A stretch of DNA of 64,000 bases from assembly GCA_902763505.1 (NCBI GenBank), contig CACWSO010000003.1, positions 82,413 through 146,412 of the forward strand, given 5' to 3'. How positions within the stretch are numbered: the first letter of the stretch is position 1; each line of letters opens with the position of its first letter. The position numbers and the translations under genes are program-made. The notes under the pieces were generated by a model. That model worked only from the letters and a program-made list of their open reading frames with translations. It searched no databases and was not told where the DNA came from. Source of the DNA: an uncultured Eubacteriales bacterium. GTDB taxonomy: Bacteria > Bacillota > Clostridia > Peptostreptococcales > Anaerovoracaceae. Below are positions 37,065-45,874 of the stretch, one piece after another.

Positions 37065-38258
37065 ATGGAGAATACAAAGAAAAAAATATTAATATTGGGT
37101 GCAGGCAGGGGCCAAATCGGCCTATATAAAGCATGCAGCAGACTTGGATATGAATCCATAGCAGTCAGTATCGATGGAGACTATCCTGGTTTTCAATATG
37201 CAGACAGAGTATGCATCACCGATATCAAAGATAGAGAAGGCGTTGCTAGATTGGGCGCAGAGATCGGTGCAGACGGAATTGTCACTGCGTGCATGGATGC
37301 GGGTCTTCCTGCACTCGGTTACGCTTGTGAACAGCTCTCTCTCAAAGGACCTGACAGCAGGAGCTCAGAGGTTTCATCCAATAAGTGGCTCATGAAAGAT
37401 GCTTTCATGAAATATGGTGTAAATACTGCAAAATATGTTAAAATAAATAGTTCAAAAGAACTGAAAGAAGCTGCAGGCAAACTTGGGTTGCCGGTGATCA
37501 TCAAACCAGTGGATCTCGGCGGTAGCAGAGGCATTAACATCGTGTTTTCAGAAGACGAACTGGAACGCAAGTTTGAAGATACCATGTCTGCCACCAAACA
37601 GGATTATTGTATCGTTGAAGAGTATATCGACGGATATGAGTTCAGTGCGACATCATTCGTTGCAGGAGGAGAAGTTCTGTTTGTTCTTCCTACAGGCGAT
37701 TTGCGGTATGGGGAAAATGATGAAATACCGGTCGGGCACTATGTCCCATTTGAATGTGATGACGAGATGACCCAGCAGGTGGATGAGCATGTCAGGAAAG
37801 CCATAGCGGCAATCGGCCTAGATGACTGCGCTGTCAATGTCGACATTATGGCCAAAGACGGCAAACCATATATACTGGAATTGACCGGCAGACTCGGAGC
37901 TAATGCGATTCCGGAAATAACGTCTGAGTATTACGGAAGTGATATTTACGAACTGATTGTCAGAACATCTGTGGGCGATTACAGCATGGCAGATCAGTTC
38001 AGAGAGCCTGAGGATGGCAGAATCGTCTATGGAAGAATGCTGTTATCTGAGAAAACAGGCACAGCAACATGGGACAGCCTTGCTGCTTCCGAAAGAAATG
38101 TGGATATGTTCATTGAGAACGGTTCACAGGTCAACCGGTTCAGAAATCCGGGAGACTGCCTTGGGCAGATTGTGGTCACGGGGAGTTCACTGGACGGATG
38201 TGCAGCGGATACGGATAGAATTATTAAAGATATTCAATTAGATGTGAAAAGGAGATAG
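37065..38258 (+). CDS. ATP-grasp ligase, second of an adjacent pair
   Basis: 397 residues from the ATG at 37065, two bases after the preceding stop. The domain order matches its neighbour: ILILGAGRGQIGLYKACSRLG, then SIDGDYPGFQYAD, an ATP-binding PVIIKPVDLGGSRGINIVF (about 142-160), VEEYIDGYEFSATS and YILELTGRLGANAIPEI. The shared SxDGxYPGxxxAD motif suggests that the two recognise related substrates or arose by duplication. Only three bases separate it from the carrier protein gene. ATP-grasp loading of an amino acid onto a carrier protein is known from butirosin biosynthesis (BtrJ with BtrI), which is the precedent for reading this pair as a loading system (inference). Confidence 0.85.
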   Translation: MENTKKKILILGAGRGQIGLYKACSRLGYESIAVSIDGDYPGFQYADRVCITDIKDREGVARLGAEIGADGIVTACMDAGLPALGYACEQLSLKGPDSRSSEVSSNKWLMKDAFMKYGVNTAKYVKINSSKELKEAAGKLGLPVIIKPVDLGGSRGINIVFSEDELERKFEDTMSATKQDYCIVEEYIDGYEFSATSFVAGGEVLFVLPTGDLRYGENDEIPVGHYVPFECDDEMTQQVDEHVRKAIAAIGLDDCAVNVDIMAKDGKPYILELTGRLGANAIPEITSEYYGSDIYELIVRTSVGDYSMADQFREPEDGRIVYGRMLLSEKTGTATWDSLAASERNVDMFIENGSQVNRFRNPGDCLGQIVVTGSSLDGCAADTDRIIKDIQLDVKRR

Positions 38259-38261
38259 AAG

Positions 38262-38489
38262 ATGAGAGAAGAGGTAATGGAGATTCTGACAGATATCAGA
38301 GGAGACGTAGATTTTGAGAACGAGGCCAAGCTGATTGACGACAACATTTTAACGTCGCTTGATATCGTTGCGATTGTTGGTGAATTCAATGACGTATTTG
38401 ATATCGAGATCACTGTGGAGGATTTGGTGCCTGAAAATTTCAATTCTGTCGATGCCATGATTGAGCTGATTATGGCGGCACAGGAGTAG
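38262..38489 (+). CDS. Acyl carrier protein
   Basis: 75 residues, acidic, normal ACP size. The attachment motif is TSLDIVAIV with Ser32 in the place of the usual DSL serine, so a phosphopantetheine arm can be predicted. Helix II and the FDIEITVEDLVPENFNSVDAMIELI end are ACP/DltC-like. AAGGAG precedes the ATG. No ketosynthase, AMP-ligase (DltA) or fatty acid gene is nearby; the neighbours are two ATP-grasp ligases, and a membrane-bound O-acyltransferase lies 4.4 kb downstream. It is more likely a dedicated carrier for an aminoacyl or acyl group than the fatty acid synthesis ACP (inference). Confidence 0.9.
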   Translation: MREEVMEILTDIRGDVDFENEAKLIDDNILTSLDIVAIVGEFNDVFDIEITVEDLVPENFNSVDAMIELIMAAQE

Positions 38490-38500
38490 GGGGAATTATA

Positions 38501-39676
38501 GTGAAAGGGAGAAAACCACAAAAACTGGTGATTGTGTTTTCGACACTGTTGTTTTCAGTGATTCTTTGTGGTGCGATTTTGGGGGTGCTTGTTTATTCGA
38601 ATCCATCCCATTACAGCGACGATATTATTAAGAAGTACGCTTCAAAAATCAAGACACCAAAAAGCATCGATGCAGTCATCGGTATGGACGGCTTTTCATT
38701 GAAGACAGACAGCCGGGATAATGATGCCGTTGTTTCATATACATCAGACAACCCGGATGTAGTCAAAGTAGATGAGAACGGTGTGCTTCATATTGAAGGA
38801 AAAGGGAGCGCCGTTATCACGGCTTTTACCAATGGTGATCTGTTCCATGGCCCAGCATACAGTAAGACGACAGTTAATGTCAGTGAGTTAAGCGCGCCGA
38901 AGATCACTCGTTCCAAGCCGGGTGTACGAAATACGGAGATCGGCTGGGAAAAGGTAAAGCATGCGGATGGATACTACATCAATGAATACGATTCATCGGA
39001 TAAACTCATCGACACCGTCAAGGTATCGGCAAAGGATGATTATGCAGAGTTTTCGGACAAACCAATCGGGAATACATATAGTTATGAAGTGATTGCCTTC
39101 ACAGAAGTCGGTGGAAAAGAATTCAAGGGTAAGCCTTCCGAGAAAGTGACAGAAACCGCCAGAGATGCGCTGATTGGTCAGGCGAGAAATGATGAGCACA
39201 AAAAAACGCGCGGTGGTTCAGCAGGAGACCAGACAGGCAAAGAAGTTGCCATCAGCGGTTGGAGTCACGGATCAAGTTGGAACCATTGGAGTTACGTAGC
39301 TAGATTCAAGGATCCTGAGAAGGCTAGAATCGCAGCGGATGCCATGGAAGCCGCTTGTAACAATAACCATATAGGATACGATCAATCCAACAGAACAAGC
39401 TTATATAATGTGGCAAAAGCAACAAACTGGGATATTGAAAATATCACAACGAATTGTGAGTGTTCCTGCTCACCGCTTGTTTCCGTATGCATCAATGCGG
39501 CAGGAGTAAGTGTGCCTGCTGGTTGGTGGACAGCGAATAAATCGATGAAGGCGGCGATGCAGGCAACGGGAGAGTTCGAGTTCTATACAGATTCCTCCTA
39601 TACGGCAAGCACGAAAAACCTTAAGCGTGGGGATATCCTCGTAACGACCGGACGCCATGCGGGAATGGTATTATAG
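38501..39676 (+). CDS. Membrane-anchored wall hydrolase: Big2/FN3 domains plus NlpC/P60- or Amidase_5-like domain
   Basis: 391 residues from GTG 38501, with TAGGGGGA upstream. An N-terminal membrane anchor (about 11-32) is followed by a bacterial Ig-like domain (AVVSYTSDNPDVVKVDENG), an FN3 domain (about 130-215) and a C-terminal hydrolase domain from about 222. That domain begins ARNDEHKKTRGGSAGDQTGKEV, a motif I associate with phage-type Amidase_5/NlpC-P60 enzymes. The probable catalytic Cys lies in NCECSCSPLVSV and the His in GRHAGMVL at the very end. Expected role: cutting peptidoglycan peptides outside the membrane. It ends right after the HAGMVL block, which is short for this fold, so a trimmed C-terminus is possible. 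Confidence 0.75.
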   Translation: MKGRKPQKLVIVFSTLLFSVILCGAILGVLVYSNPSHYSDDIIKKYASKIKTPKSIDAVIGMDGFSLKTDSRDNDAVVSYTSDNPDVVKVDENGVLHIEGKGSAVITAFTNGDLFHGPAYSKTTVNVSELSAPKITRSKPGVRNTEIGWEKVKHADGYYINEYDSSDKLIDTVKVSAKDDYAEFSDKPIGNTYSYEVIAFTEVGGKEFKGKPSEKVTETARDALIGQARNDEHKKTRGGSAGDQTGKEVAISGWSHGSSWNHWSYVARFKDPEKARIAADAMEAACNNNHIGYDQSNRTSLYNVAKATNWDIENITTNCECSCSPLVSVCINAAGVSVPAGWWTANKSMKAAMQATGEFEFYTDSSYTASTKNLKRGDILVTTGRHAGMVL

Positions 39677-39711
39677 AAAAAGACAGTACTGACAAACAAA
39701 AGGAGATAGAA

Positions 39712-40179
39712 ATGAAAAAGAAGACAATTCTAGCGGTTTTAATGAGCATCTGTATGCTGTTTGCATTTGCAGCATGTGGCTCGGGAGATAGTTCCGCAGA
39801 GGAAGAAACGACTGCGGAAGCAACAGAAGAAAGTACGGAAGCAGAACAGGAAGAAATCGCCACTGAGGTAACGGATGCGGAATACGAGAGTCTGCCGGAC
39901 ATGTCAGTTTTCATTGCCATTGATTTTTCGGACGCAAGCGGCAAGGAAGATGTTGAGGACACCATGATTGAAATGTCAAAAGAGCAGACTGCAGCAGATG
40001 CACTGCAGATGTTTGCTGAGGCGGAAGGAATGGAAATCGATATCGATGTGAATGGAAACGTCAAATCAATCGATGGCGTTGAGGGAGATTGGTATTGTGA
40101 AATCAATGGGGAGAAAGCCGCTGACGGCGGCATGACCTCTCCGGAAGATGGCGATGATGTATATTGGATCATGAAGTAG
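39712..40179 (+). CDS. Lipoprotein with DUF4430-like C-terminal domain
   Basis: 155 residues. A lipoprotein signal (MKKKTILAVLMSICMLFAF, then AACGSG with the lipobox Cys at about 22) is followed by an acidic Glu/Thr-rich spacer (about 27-55). The C-terminal domain (TAADALQMFAEAEGMEID to DGDDVYWIMK) resembles the transcobalamin-like DUF4430 fold, including the YCEINGEKAADGG block. Anchored to the outside of the membrane; function unknown. AAGGAG precedes the ATG. Confidence 0.8.
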   Translation: MKKKTILAVLMSICMLFAFAACGSGDSSAEEETTAEATEESTEAEQEEIATEVTDAEYESLPDMSVFIAIDFSDASGKEDVEDTMIEMSKEQTAADALQMFAEAEGMEIDIDVNGNVKSIDGVEGDWYCEINGEKAADGGMTSPEDGDDVYWIMK

Positions 40180-40189
40180 AAAAACGTTT

Positions 40190-41824
40190 ATGAGTAGAGA
40201 TAAGATTTCAAGTTTCAAAAGAATACTAAGCATTACAATGCTATTGCTTGTTGCGACAGCATTTATGCCAACGACAACGACTTGGGCTGCATCGAAAAAA
40301 CCAGCAAAGCCTAGTGTCACGGTTTCGGTTACTGCGAAAACAGTGACGCTCAGCTGGAAAAAGGCAAAGAAAGCGAAGAAGTATCAGGTCTACCGCGCAA
40401 CAAGCAAAAACGGTAAGTACAAGAAAATAAAGACGACAAAGGCTTTGTCTTTCAAGAACACAGGTCTGACGACAGGGAAAATGTATTTCTACAAGGTCAG
40501 ATCCCTATCAGGGAAAAAGAAGTCTGCATTCACAAAAGTAGCAGCAACGCCTCTTGCCGTACCTGTTTGCAAATCAAGCTCCTTGATGCGCTGCAACAGG
40601 GTTAGAACAAACAGTGTGCCAGGAGCAACCGGATATGTGTTTTATCGTTCCGCAAGTCCTAACAGTGGTTATACATACCTAGGGACTACCAGCAGTCTTT
40701 TTATGGATGACAATGCAGCAGCTATTGGAACCACATATTATTACAAAGTCCGCGCCTATAAGAGGGGCAGCGGATACACGACATACAGTTCTTACAGCGC
40801 AGCAGGAAGGGGAACCAGACTGCTGGCGATACCTTCCATTACGGAGCAGACACTTGTTGAAAACCCGGACGATATTTCAAAAAACGCAGTTCGGATAGCA
40901 TGGACAAGTGTTGCCGGAGCGAGAGGTTACGAACTGTATCGTTCATCAGATGAAGGCGAGTCCTATCAGCGCATTTACAGGGGTAGCGGAAACAGCTACA
41001 TAGATAAAAACATCAATGCAGAAGATAACAATGCTCTTAAGGATGGGCATACATACTACTATAAAGTTCGCGCTTACCATACGGTGTTTGGGGGAATCGA
41101 AGCTTACAGTTATGCCAGTCCATCGAAGCACAGCAGAGAGAAACTGATTCGTCAGGCTCAATCATGGCTTGGATTTGATGAAAAGAGAAACGGTAAGTTC
41201 AAAACGATTGTTGATGTTTACAATGGATACAAGCCCCTCGCTCGTGATGTTAGGGGTGGTTACAATGAGGCTTGGTGTACAACTTTCGTGACTGCATCTG
41301 CGATTAAAGCTGATCTTGTGGACATCATGCCGCGGGAGAGAATCTGCAGATATATGATAGACCTCTATCAGGAGATGGGTCTTTGGGTAGAGAATGACGC
41401 CTATGAGCCAAAGCCAGGTGATCTGATTCTCTTTGATTGGGAAGATAATGGCAGAGGCGACTGCACTGGAGCTCCAAATCATATCGGCATCGTGACTGCA
41501 GTCAAAGACGGCATGATTACAGATATCGAAGGGAACAACAATAAAAAATATGGTCATCCTGTATCGTATGAGACAGTGCCTGTGGACAGCAGATATATCA
41601 GAGGATTCATGATTCCGCGTTTTGATGTGGAAAACGGCATTCTGTTTGAACTCAACCGTGTAATGGAAAACCCTGAAGAAGAGATTGTTCAGGATGCTGA
41701 AATCGTTGAGGAGCAGGTGGTCGAAGAACCAATGAACGAGGGAACTGATGCTGTGCAGCAGGAACCGGAAAACGAAATAATCAACAACAACGACGAGGGA
41801 GTGGATTCCGATTTAACAATCTAA
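40190..41824 (+). CDS. Secreted CHAP-type amidase/endopeptidase with three FN3 domains
   Basis: 544 residues. A signal peptide ends near WAASKK. Three FN3-like domains occupy about 40-320. The CHAP domain (about 325-485) has the catalytic Cys363 in NEAWCTTFVTA, KPGDLILFDWE and the His in NHIGIVTAV. The last about 60 residues are very acidic (EEEIVQDAEIVEEQVVEEP) and may be disordered. CHAP enzymes cut peptidoglycan stem or bridge peptides. It lies between a lipoprotein and a polysaccharide deacetylase gene, in a small block of secreted wall-acting proteins. Confidence 0.88.
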   Translation: MSRDKISSFKRILSITMLLLVATAFMPTTTTWAASKKPAKPSVTVSVTAKTVTLSWKKAKKAKKYQVYRATSKNGKYKKIKTTKALSFKNTGLTTGKMYFYKVRSLSGKKKSAFTKVAATPLAVPVCKSSSLMRCNRVRTNSVPGATGYVFYRSASPNSGYTYLGTTSSLFMDDNAAAIGTTYYYKVRAYKRGSGYTTYSSYSAAGRGTRLLAIPSITEQTLVENPDDISKNAVRIAWTSVAGARGYELYRSSDEGESYQRIYRGSGNSYIDKNINAEDNNALKDGHTYYYKVRAYHTVFGGIEAYSYASPSKHSREKLIRQAQSWLGFDEKRNGKFKTIVDVYNGYKPLARDVRGGYNEAWCTTFVTASAIKADLVDIMPRERICRYMIDLYQEMGLWVENDAYEPKPGDLILFDWEDNGRGDCTGAPNHIGIVTAVKDGMITDIEGNNNKKYGHPVSYETVPVDSRYIRGFMIPRFDVENGILFELNRVMENPEEEIVQDAEIVEEQVVEEPMNEGTDAVQQEPENEIINNNDEGVDSDLTI

Positions 41825-41851
41825 AGACTTTGAGCAGGAGGAATGATACAA

Positions 41852-42922
41852 GTGGTAAAAAGCAACAAGGTTTATCATCTTAGGAAAGGCTTACTAGTAA
41901 TTGTTGCTGTAGTTCTTTCCATAACACTCGTAATTCCAGGTTTTTCTTATGGAGAAGAATATGATCCAACGGAACCAAGAGACTATAACGTAGAACAGGA
42001 TAGTGTAACAACTGAGCAACCATCCAACAATGAGGAAATCAATGGTAATACAACGTTGGATTTGGTACAGGAATCGACGTCAGAATCGGCGATTGATGTA
42101 GTTCCGGAGACAACTACGGAAACAACTGTTGTTACGACGACAGAATCCAGATTGCTGTTGCCGACAAAAGCACAGAATAATCCAGCTTTCAACGGTAAAA
42201 ATGCTACAAGAATACCAATTATCACATATCATAGAGTTGTGAGCGCGAAAGAAAAGAAAGATAAAAAGATTAAAAAAAACAGTTTGTTTATTTCTGTTAG
42301 TGTTTTTAATAAACAAATGAAATGGCTTCACAAGCATAAATATAGAACAATCAGCACACAGGAATTCTATGATTGGTACACAGGAAAGATCAAGCTGCCG
42401 AAAAAAAGTGTTTTAATCACATTCGATGATGGAAGCTATTCAGTAATGAAGTATGCTCTGCCCATATTAAAGAAGTACAATATGAAGGCGACATTCTTCG
42501 TAATTGGCAAAAATATAGGAGCGGATACAAATAAGGCCTCTTCCAGGGGAAGTTATCATAGTGCTGGATTAGATGTAATCAATCAAACAATACAAGCATA
42601 TCCGAACTTTGAATTCCAAAGTCATACATACAATATGCACCATATGATTAATGGGAGAGCTGCATTGCATGTATCATCCTTTGAAGAGCAAAAGAAAGAT
42701 TTTACAGCCATGTACAATAAATATGGATTTACATTTATGGCATATCCATATGGAAGGTACAGCCAAACGTCAATCGATGCGGCGAAAGCAAGCAACGTCA
42801 AGATGGCATTCACATATGGGAAAAATGCTTTCGCAACAAAGAAACAGAATCGTTATGCAATAGCAAGGATTAAAATCAATGCGAATCATTCAATGAAAAA
42901 ATTTTACAAGTGGTTTAAGTAA
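41852..42922 (+). CDS. Secreted or anchored polysaccharide deacetylase (NodB domain)
   Basis: 356 residues from GTG 41852, which has AGGAGGA about 9 bases upstream; an ATG at 41843 touches that site and is less likely. An N-terminal hydrophobic segment (about 10-30) is followed by a Thr/Glu-rich linker. The NodB domain follows: IPIITYHRVV, VLITFDDGSYSV (catalytic and metal Asp) and FQSHTYNMHHM (metal His pair), then MAYPYGRYS. It would remove N- or O-acetyl groups from a wall polymer or peptidoglycan outside the cell. The last base of its stop codon is the first base of the MBOAT start codon, so the two are probably translationally coupled. Confidence 0.9.
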   Translation: MVKSNKVYHLRKGLLVIVAVVLSITLVIPGFSYGEEYDPTEPRDYNVEQDSVTTEQPSNNEEINGNTTLDLVQESTSESAIDVVPETTTETTVVTTTESRLLLPTKAQNNPAFNGKNATRIPIITYHRVVSAKEKKDKKIKKNSLFISVSVFNKQMKWLHKHKYRTISTQEFYDWYTGKIKLPKKSVLITFDDGSYSVMKYALPILKKYNMKATFFVIGKNIGADTNKASSRGSYHSAGLDVINQTIQAYPNFEFQSHTYNMHHMINGRAALHVSSFEEQKKDFTAMYNKYGFTFMAYPYGRYSQTSIDAAKASNVKMAFTYGKNAFATKKQNRYAIARIKINANHSMKKFYKWFK

Positions 42923-44514
42923 TGGCTTTCACATCTCTCTGTTTTCTCATATTCGCACTTGCGGTCATAACTGTTTATTACATCTCACCCATCCGATATA
43001 GGTGGGTGGTTTTGCTTGCGGCGAGCTATGTGTTCTATCTGCTATCCAGCCCGAATACGTTCTTCTTTGTTATTCTTACAACACTCGTAACATATTTCGG
43101 CGGACGTTTCATAGGTGCTTACAATGAGAAGCACAAAACTTATTTAGCAGAACACAAGGGACTCTCACGTTCTGAGAAAAAAGAATTAAAAGCGATCAAC
43201 ACGCAGAAAAAGAGACGCATGGTCGCCATCATTCTCATCATAGATTTTGGTATTCTGGCGGTGCTGAAATACTTCCGGTATTACCTGCAGGCTGCCGGCA
43301 TCCTGGATACAGGCGCATTGCTCATACCGCTTGGCATATCGTTCTACACGTTCCAGTCTGCGGCTTATATCTTCGATATATACAGGAACAAAATTGACGC
43401 GGATACAAACATCGCCAAGTTCGCTTTGTTTACCGCGTTCTTTCCGCAGATTATACAGGGACCGATCAGCAGACATGACCAGCTGGCTCATCAACTCTAT
43501 GAAGGTAATCGATTCGATTACAGAAATTTGACGCATGGCGCACAGCTGATTCTCTGGGGCTTCTTTAAGAAACTGGTTATCGCAGACCGTGTGGCGATTC
43601 TTTGCAGTCAGGTATTTGACAATCATACAGAATATACAGGCGGTGCAGTGTTTGTAGCGCTGCTCTTCTATACGATTCAGATATATGCGGATTTCAGCGG
43701 TGGAATCGATATCGCCAGAGGTGTTGCCCAGTGTATGGGCATCGATATGATCGACAACTTCCGGCGGCCGTATTTCTCCAACTCCCTGTCGGATTTCTGG
43801 AACAGATGGCATATATCGCTGAGCTTCTGGTGCAGGGATTATATATTCTACCCCGTAGCACTTGCCAAGGTATTCGGTAAGATGGGCAAAAGCCTACGCA
43901 GCATCTTCGGCGACCGCGTAGGGAAACTGTTTCCTGCCATCATTGCACAGTACTGTACGTTTCTGACCATCGGGTTATGGCATGGAGCAGAGTTCAAGTA
44001 TATTGCATACGGTCTTTACAATGGAACGATCATTGTTTTGGCGTTATTGCTGGACCCATACTTCAAGGCTGCCATAGAGAAGCTGCACATCAATGTCAAT
44101 GCGTGGTGGTGGAGAGGATTCCAGATCATCCGCACATTCTTCATCGTTGTATGCGGCCGTATTTTCCCGAAGGCTGCGTCTTTCAGCGTGGCAATCAGCA
44201 TGTTCTGCTCCATCTTTAAGCCGAATGTCGGAACACCGTTCTCTGAGACAGTGATGTCTCTGGGATTGGGCGGCATTGATTTCGCAATTCTGTTTGTCTG
44301 TTGCCTGATCTGGTTTATAATTAGTCTGATAGAGGAACGAGGCAGAAACAGCAGCGGTGATGGAACGCACAGCAGTTATGTGCGGGCTGCATTGGACGAG
44401 AAACCTTTGTTTGTTCGATGGGGGCTGTTTCTGCTGCTGCTTGCAGCAGTGCTCGCAGTGGGAATCTATGGACCTGGATATGACGCCAGCGCCTTTATCT
44501 ACAGGGGATTCTAA
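42922..44514 (+). CDS. MBOAT family membrane-bound O-acyltransferase (AlgI/DltB-like)
   Basis: 530 residues with many membrane segments. FWNRWHISLSFWCRDYIFYP carries His297 and LWHGAEFKYIAYGLYNG carries His354, the two conserved MBOAT histidines. The length is nearer AlgI (about 500) than DltB (about 400). MBOAT enzymes pass an acyl group across the membrane from a carrier such as DltC or acetyl-CoA to an extracellular polymer. No DltD-, AlgJ- or AlgX-like partner was found in the window. The ACP at 38262 and the ATP-grasp pair upstream are possible donor-side partners (inference). It is coupled to the deacetylase gene by a one-base overlap. Confidence 0.92.
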   Translation: MAFTSLCFLIFALAVITVYYISPIRYRWVVLLAASYVFYLLSSPNTFFFVILTTLVTYFGGRFIGAYNEKHKTYLAEHKGLSRSEKKELKAINTQKKRRMVAIILIIDFGILAVLKYFRYYLQAAGILDTGALLIPLGISFYTFQSAAYIFDIYRNKIDADTNIAKFALFTAFFPQIIQGPISRHDQLAHQLYEGNRFDYRNLTHGAQLILWGFFKKLVIADRVAILCSQVFDNHTEYTGGAVFVALLFYTIQIYADFSGGIDIARGVAQCMGIDMIDNFRRPYFSNSLSDFWNRWHISLSFWCRDYIFYPVALAKVFGKMGKSLRSIFGDRVGKLFPAIIAQYCTFLTIGLWHGAEFKYIAYGLYNGTIIVLALLLDPYFKAAIEKLHINVNAWWWRGFQIIRTFFIVVCGRIFPKAASFSVAISMFCSIFKPNVGTPFSETVMSLGLGGIDFAILFVCCLIWFIISLIEERGRNSSGDGTHSSYVRAALDEKPLFVRWGLFLLLLAAVLAVGIYGPGYDASAFIYRGF

Positions 44515-44516
44515 AG

Positions 44517-45779
44517 ATGAAGGAGTTTTTCTTACGGACAAAAGACATTAACAAATCCAGCTATATATGGAATGCTGTCTATGGCATTGTATTTGCCATG
44601 CAGTCGGCAGTACTTCTGATTGTCATCACGAGGACAAATGGATTGGATGATGCAGGAGTGTTCTCGATTGCTTTTGCAATATCCGGTCTTTTATCATTCA
44701 TTGCGGATTTTGGCGTACGCAAGTATCAGGTCAGCGATGTGAACGAGATCAATACGTTCACGGATTACTTTTCATCCAGAATTCTCACCTGCACAGCGAT
44801 GATTATTGCATGTGTTATCGCTGCACTTTACGGATACTTTATCAGAAGCTATTCTGTTTCGAAGTGCCTGATCATACTGATGATAGGAGTTGTGAAACTG
44901 TCGGAATCCATCAGTGATGTGTTCTTCGGAAGATTTCAGCAGCAGGGCAGACTTGATGTGGCAGCAAAAGCAAATAGCTACCGTATCATCGCAAGCATGC
45001 TGTGCTGCATTGTAGCGCTTATTATCACACACGATTTGCTCGTTTCCTGCATCATATGGGCGGTTGCGTCCTGCGTTTCCGTATTTGTCTTTATGATTCC
45101 GGTTTCATCAGCATTTTGTAAAATCAAGGTTCATTTTCAGAAAGCAGCACAGAAGAGAATCATTGTGGAATGTTTCCCGTTATTTGTTGGAAGCTTCCTG
45201 CTGATTTATCTGGGAAATGCGCCGAAATATGCAATTGACTTATATATGGATGAAGCCAGTCAGGCTTGTTATAACTTCATCTACATGCCGGTATTCGTAA
45301 TTGGTCTTCTGGCCAACTTCGTATTCAACCCTGTCCTCGTGGACATGTCTGTCGCCTGGGACAAGAAGAATTATAAAACATTCAAAAAAATCGTATTAAG
45401 GCAGCATCTTGTCATTGCCGGACTGACGGCGCTTGCCATTGCAGTTGCTATCACCATAGGATGCCCAGTCCTCGGATGGCTCTATCACACGAATCTGTCA
45501 GCGTACAGGCTGGAACTTGCTGTCCTCATGATTGGCGGCGGTATGCTGGCGCTCGTTAATTTCTATGCAGTTGTGGTCACAGTGATCCGCAGTCAGCAGC
45601 TTTTGACGATTGGATATATTACCGTTTCTGTAATTGCATTATTGCTGTCCGGTAAGTTCGTTCAGGGCTATGGTATCATCGGCGCAGCCTTTCTTTATTC
45701 CGTTCTCATGACCCTTCTGGCGATTGCGTTCGCAGTCATTCTTTTTGTCAGTATCAAGAAGAAAAGGAACACAGTTTAA
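44517..45779 (+). CDS. Polysaccharide flippase (Wzx/RfbX-like)
   Basis: 420 residues with about 12 membrane segments spread over the whole length and basic cytoplasmic loops, the plan of Wzx/MOP-superfamily flippases. The start IWNAVYGIVFAMQSAVLL and the middle LFVGSFLLIYLGNAPKYAID are typical of this family. It would move a lipid-linked oligosaccharide across the membrane. No Wzy polymerase was recognised in the window, so it may serve a short unit or an outside-assembled decoration. The start lies two bases after the MBOAT stop. Confidence 0.85.
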   Translation: MKEFFLRTKDINKSSYIWNAVYGIVFAMQSAVLLIVITRTNGLDDAGVFSIAFAISGLLSFIADFGVRKYQVSDVNEINTFTDYFSSRILTCTAMIIACVIAALYGYFIRSYSVSKCLIILMIGVVKLSESISDVFFGRFQQQGRLDVAAKANSYRIIASMLCCIVALIITHDLLVSCIIWAVASCVSVFVFMIPVSSAFCKIKVHFQKAAQKRIIVECFPLFVGSFLLIYLGNAPKYAIDLYMDEASQACYNFIYMPVFVIGLLANFVFNPVLVDMSVAWDKKNYKTFKKIVLRQHLVIAGLTALAIAVAITIGCPVLGWLYHTNLSAYRLELAVLMIGGGMLALVNFYAVVVTVIRSQQLLTIGYITVSVIALLLSGKFVQGYGIIGAAFLYSVLMTLLAIAFAVILFVSIKKKRNTV

Positions 45780-45813
45780 GAACCATTTCTACCTATTAAA
45801 AAACCTGTATTTC

Positions 45814-45822
45814 TGCTATAAT
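45814..45822 (+). promoter_or_regulatory. Candidate extended -10 promoter before the double LicD gene
   Basis: TGCTATAAT (extended -10 form) lies 52 bases before the ATG at 45875, in a 95-base A/T-rich gap. No good -35 box is seen, as expected for an extended -10 promoter. Confidence 0.55.
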
Positions 45823-45874
45823 TATTATGTATAAGTTTATTTAAAGAACCTATTGTTTTCAAAGGATTGAGCAG

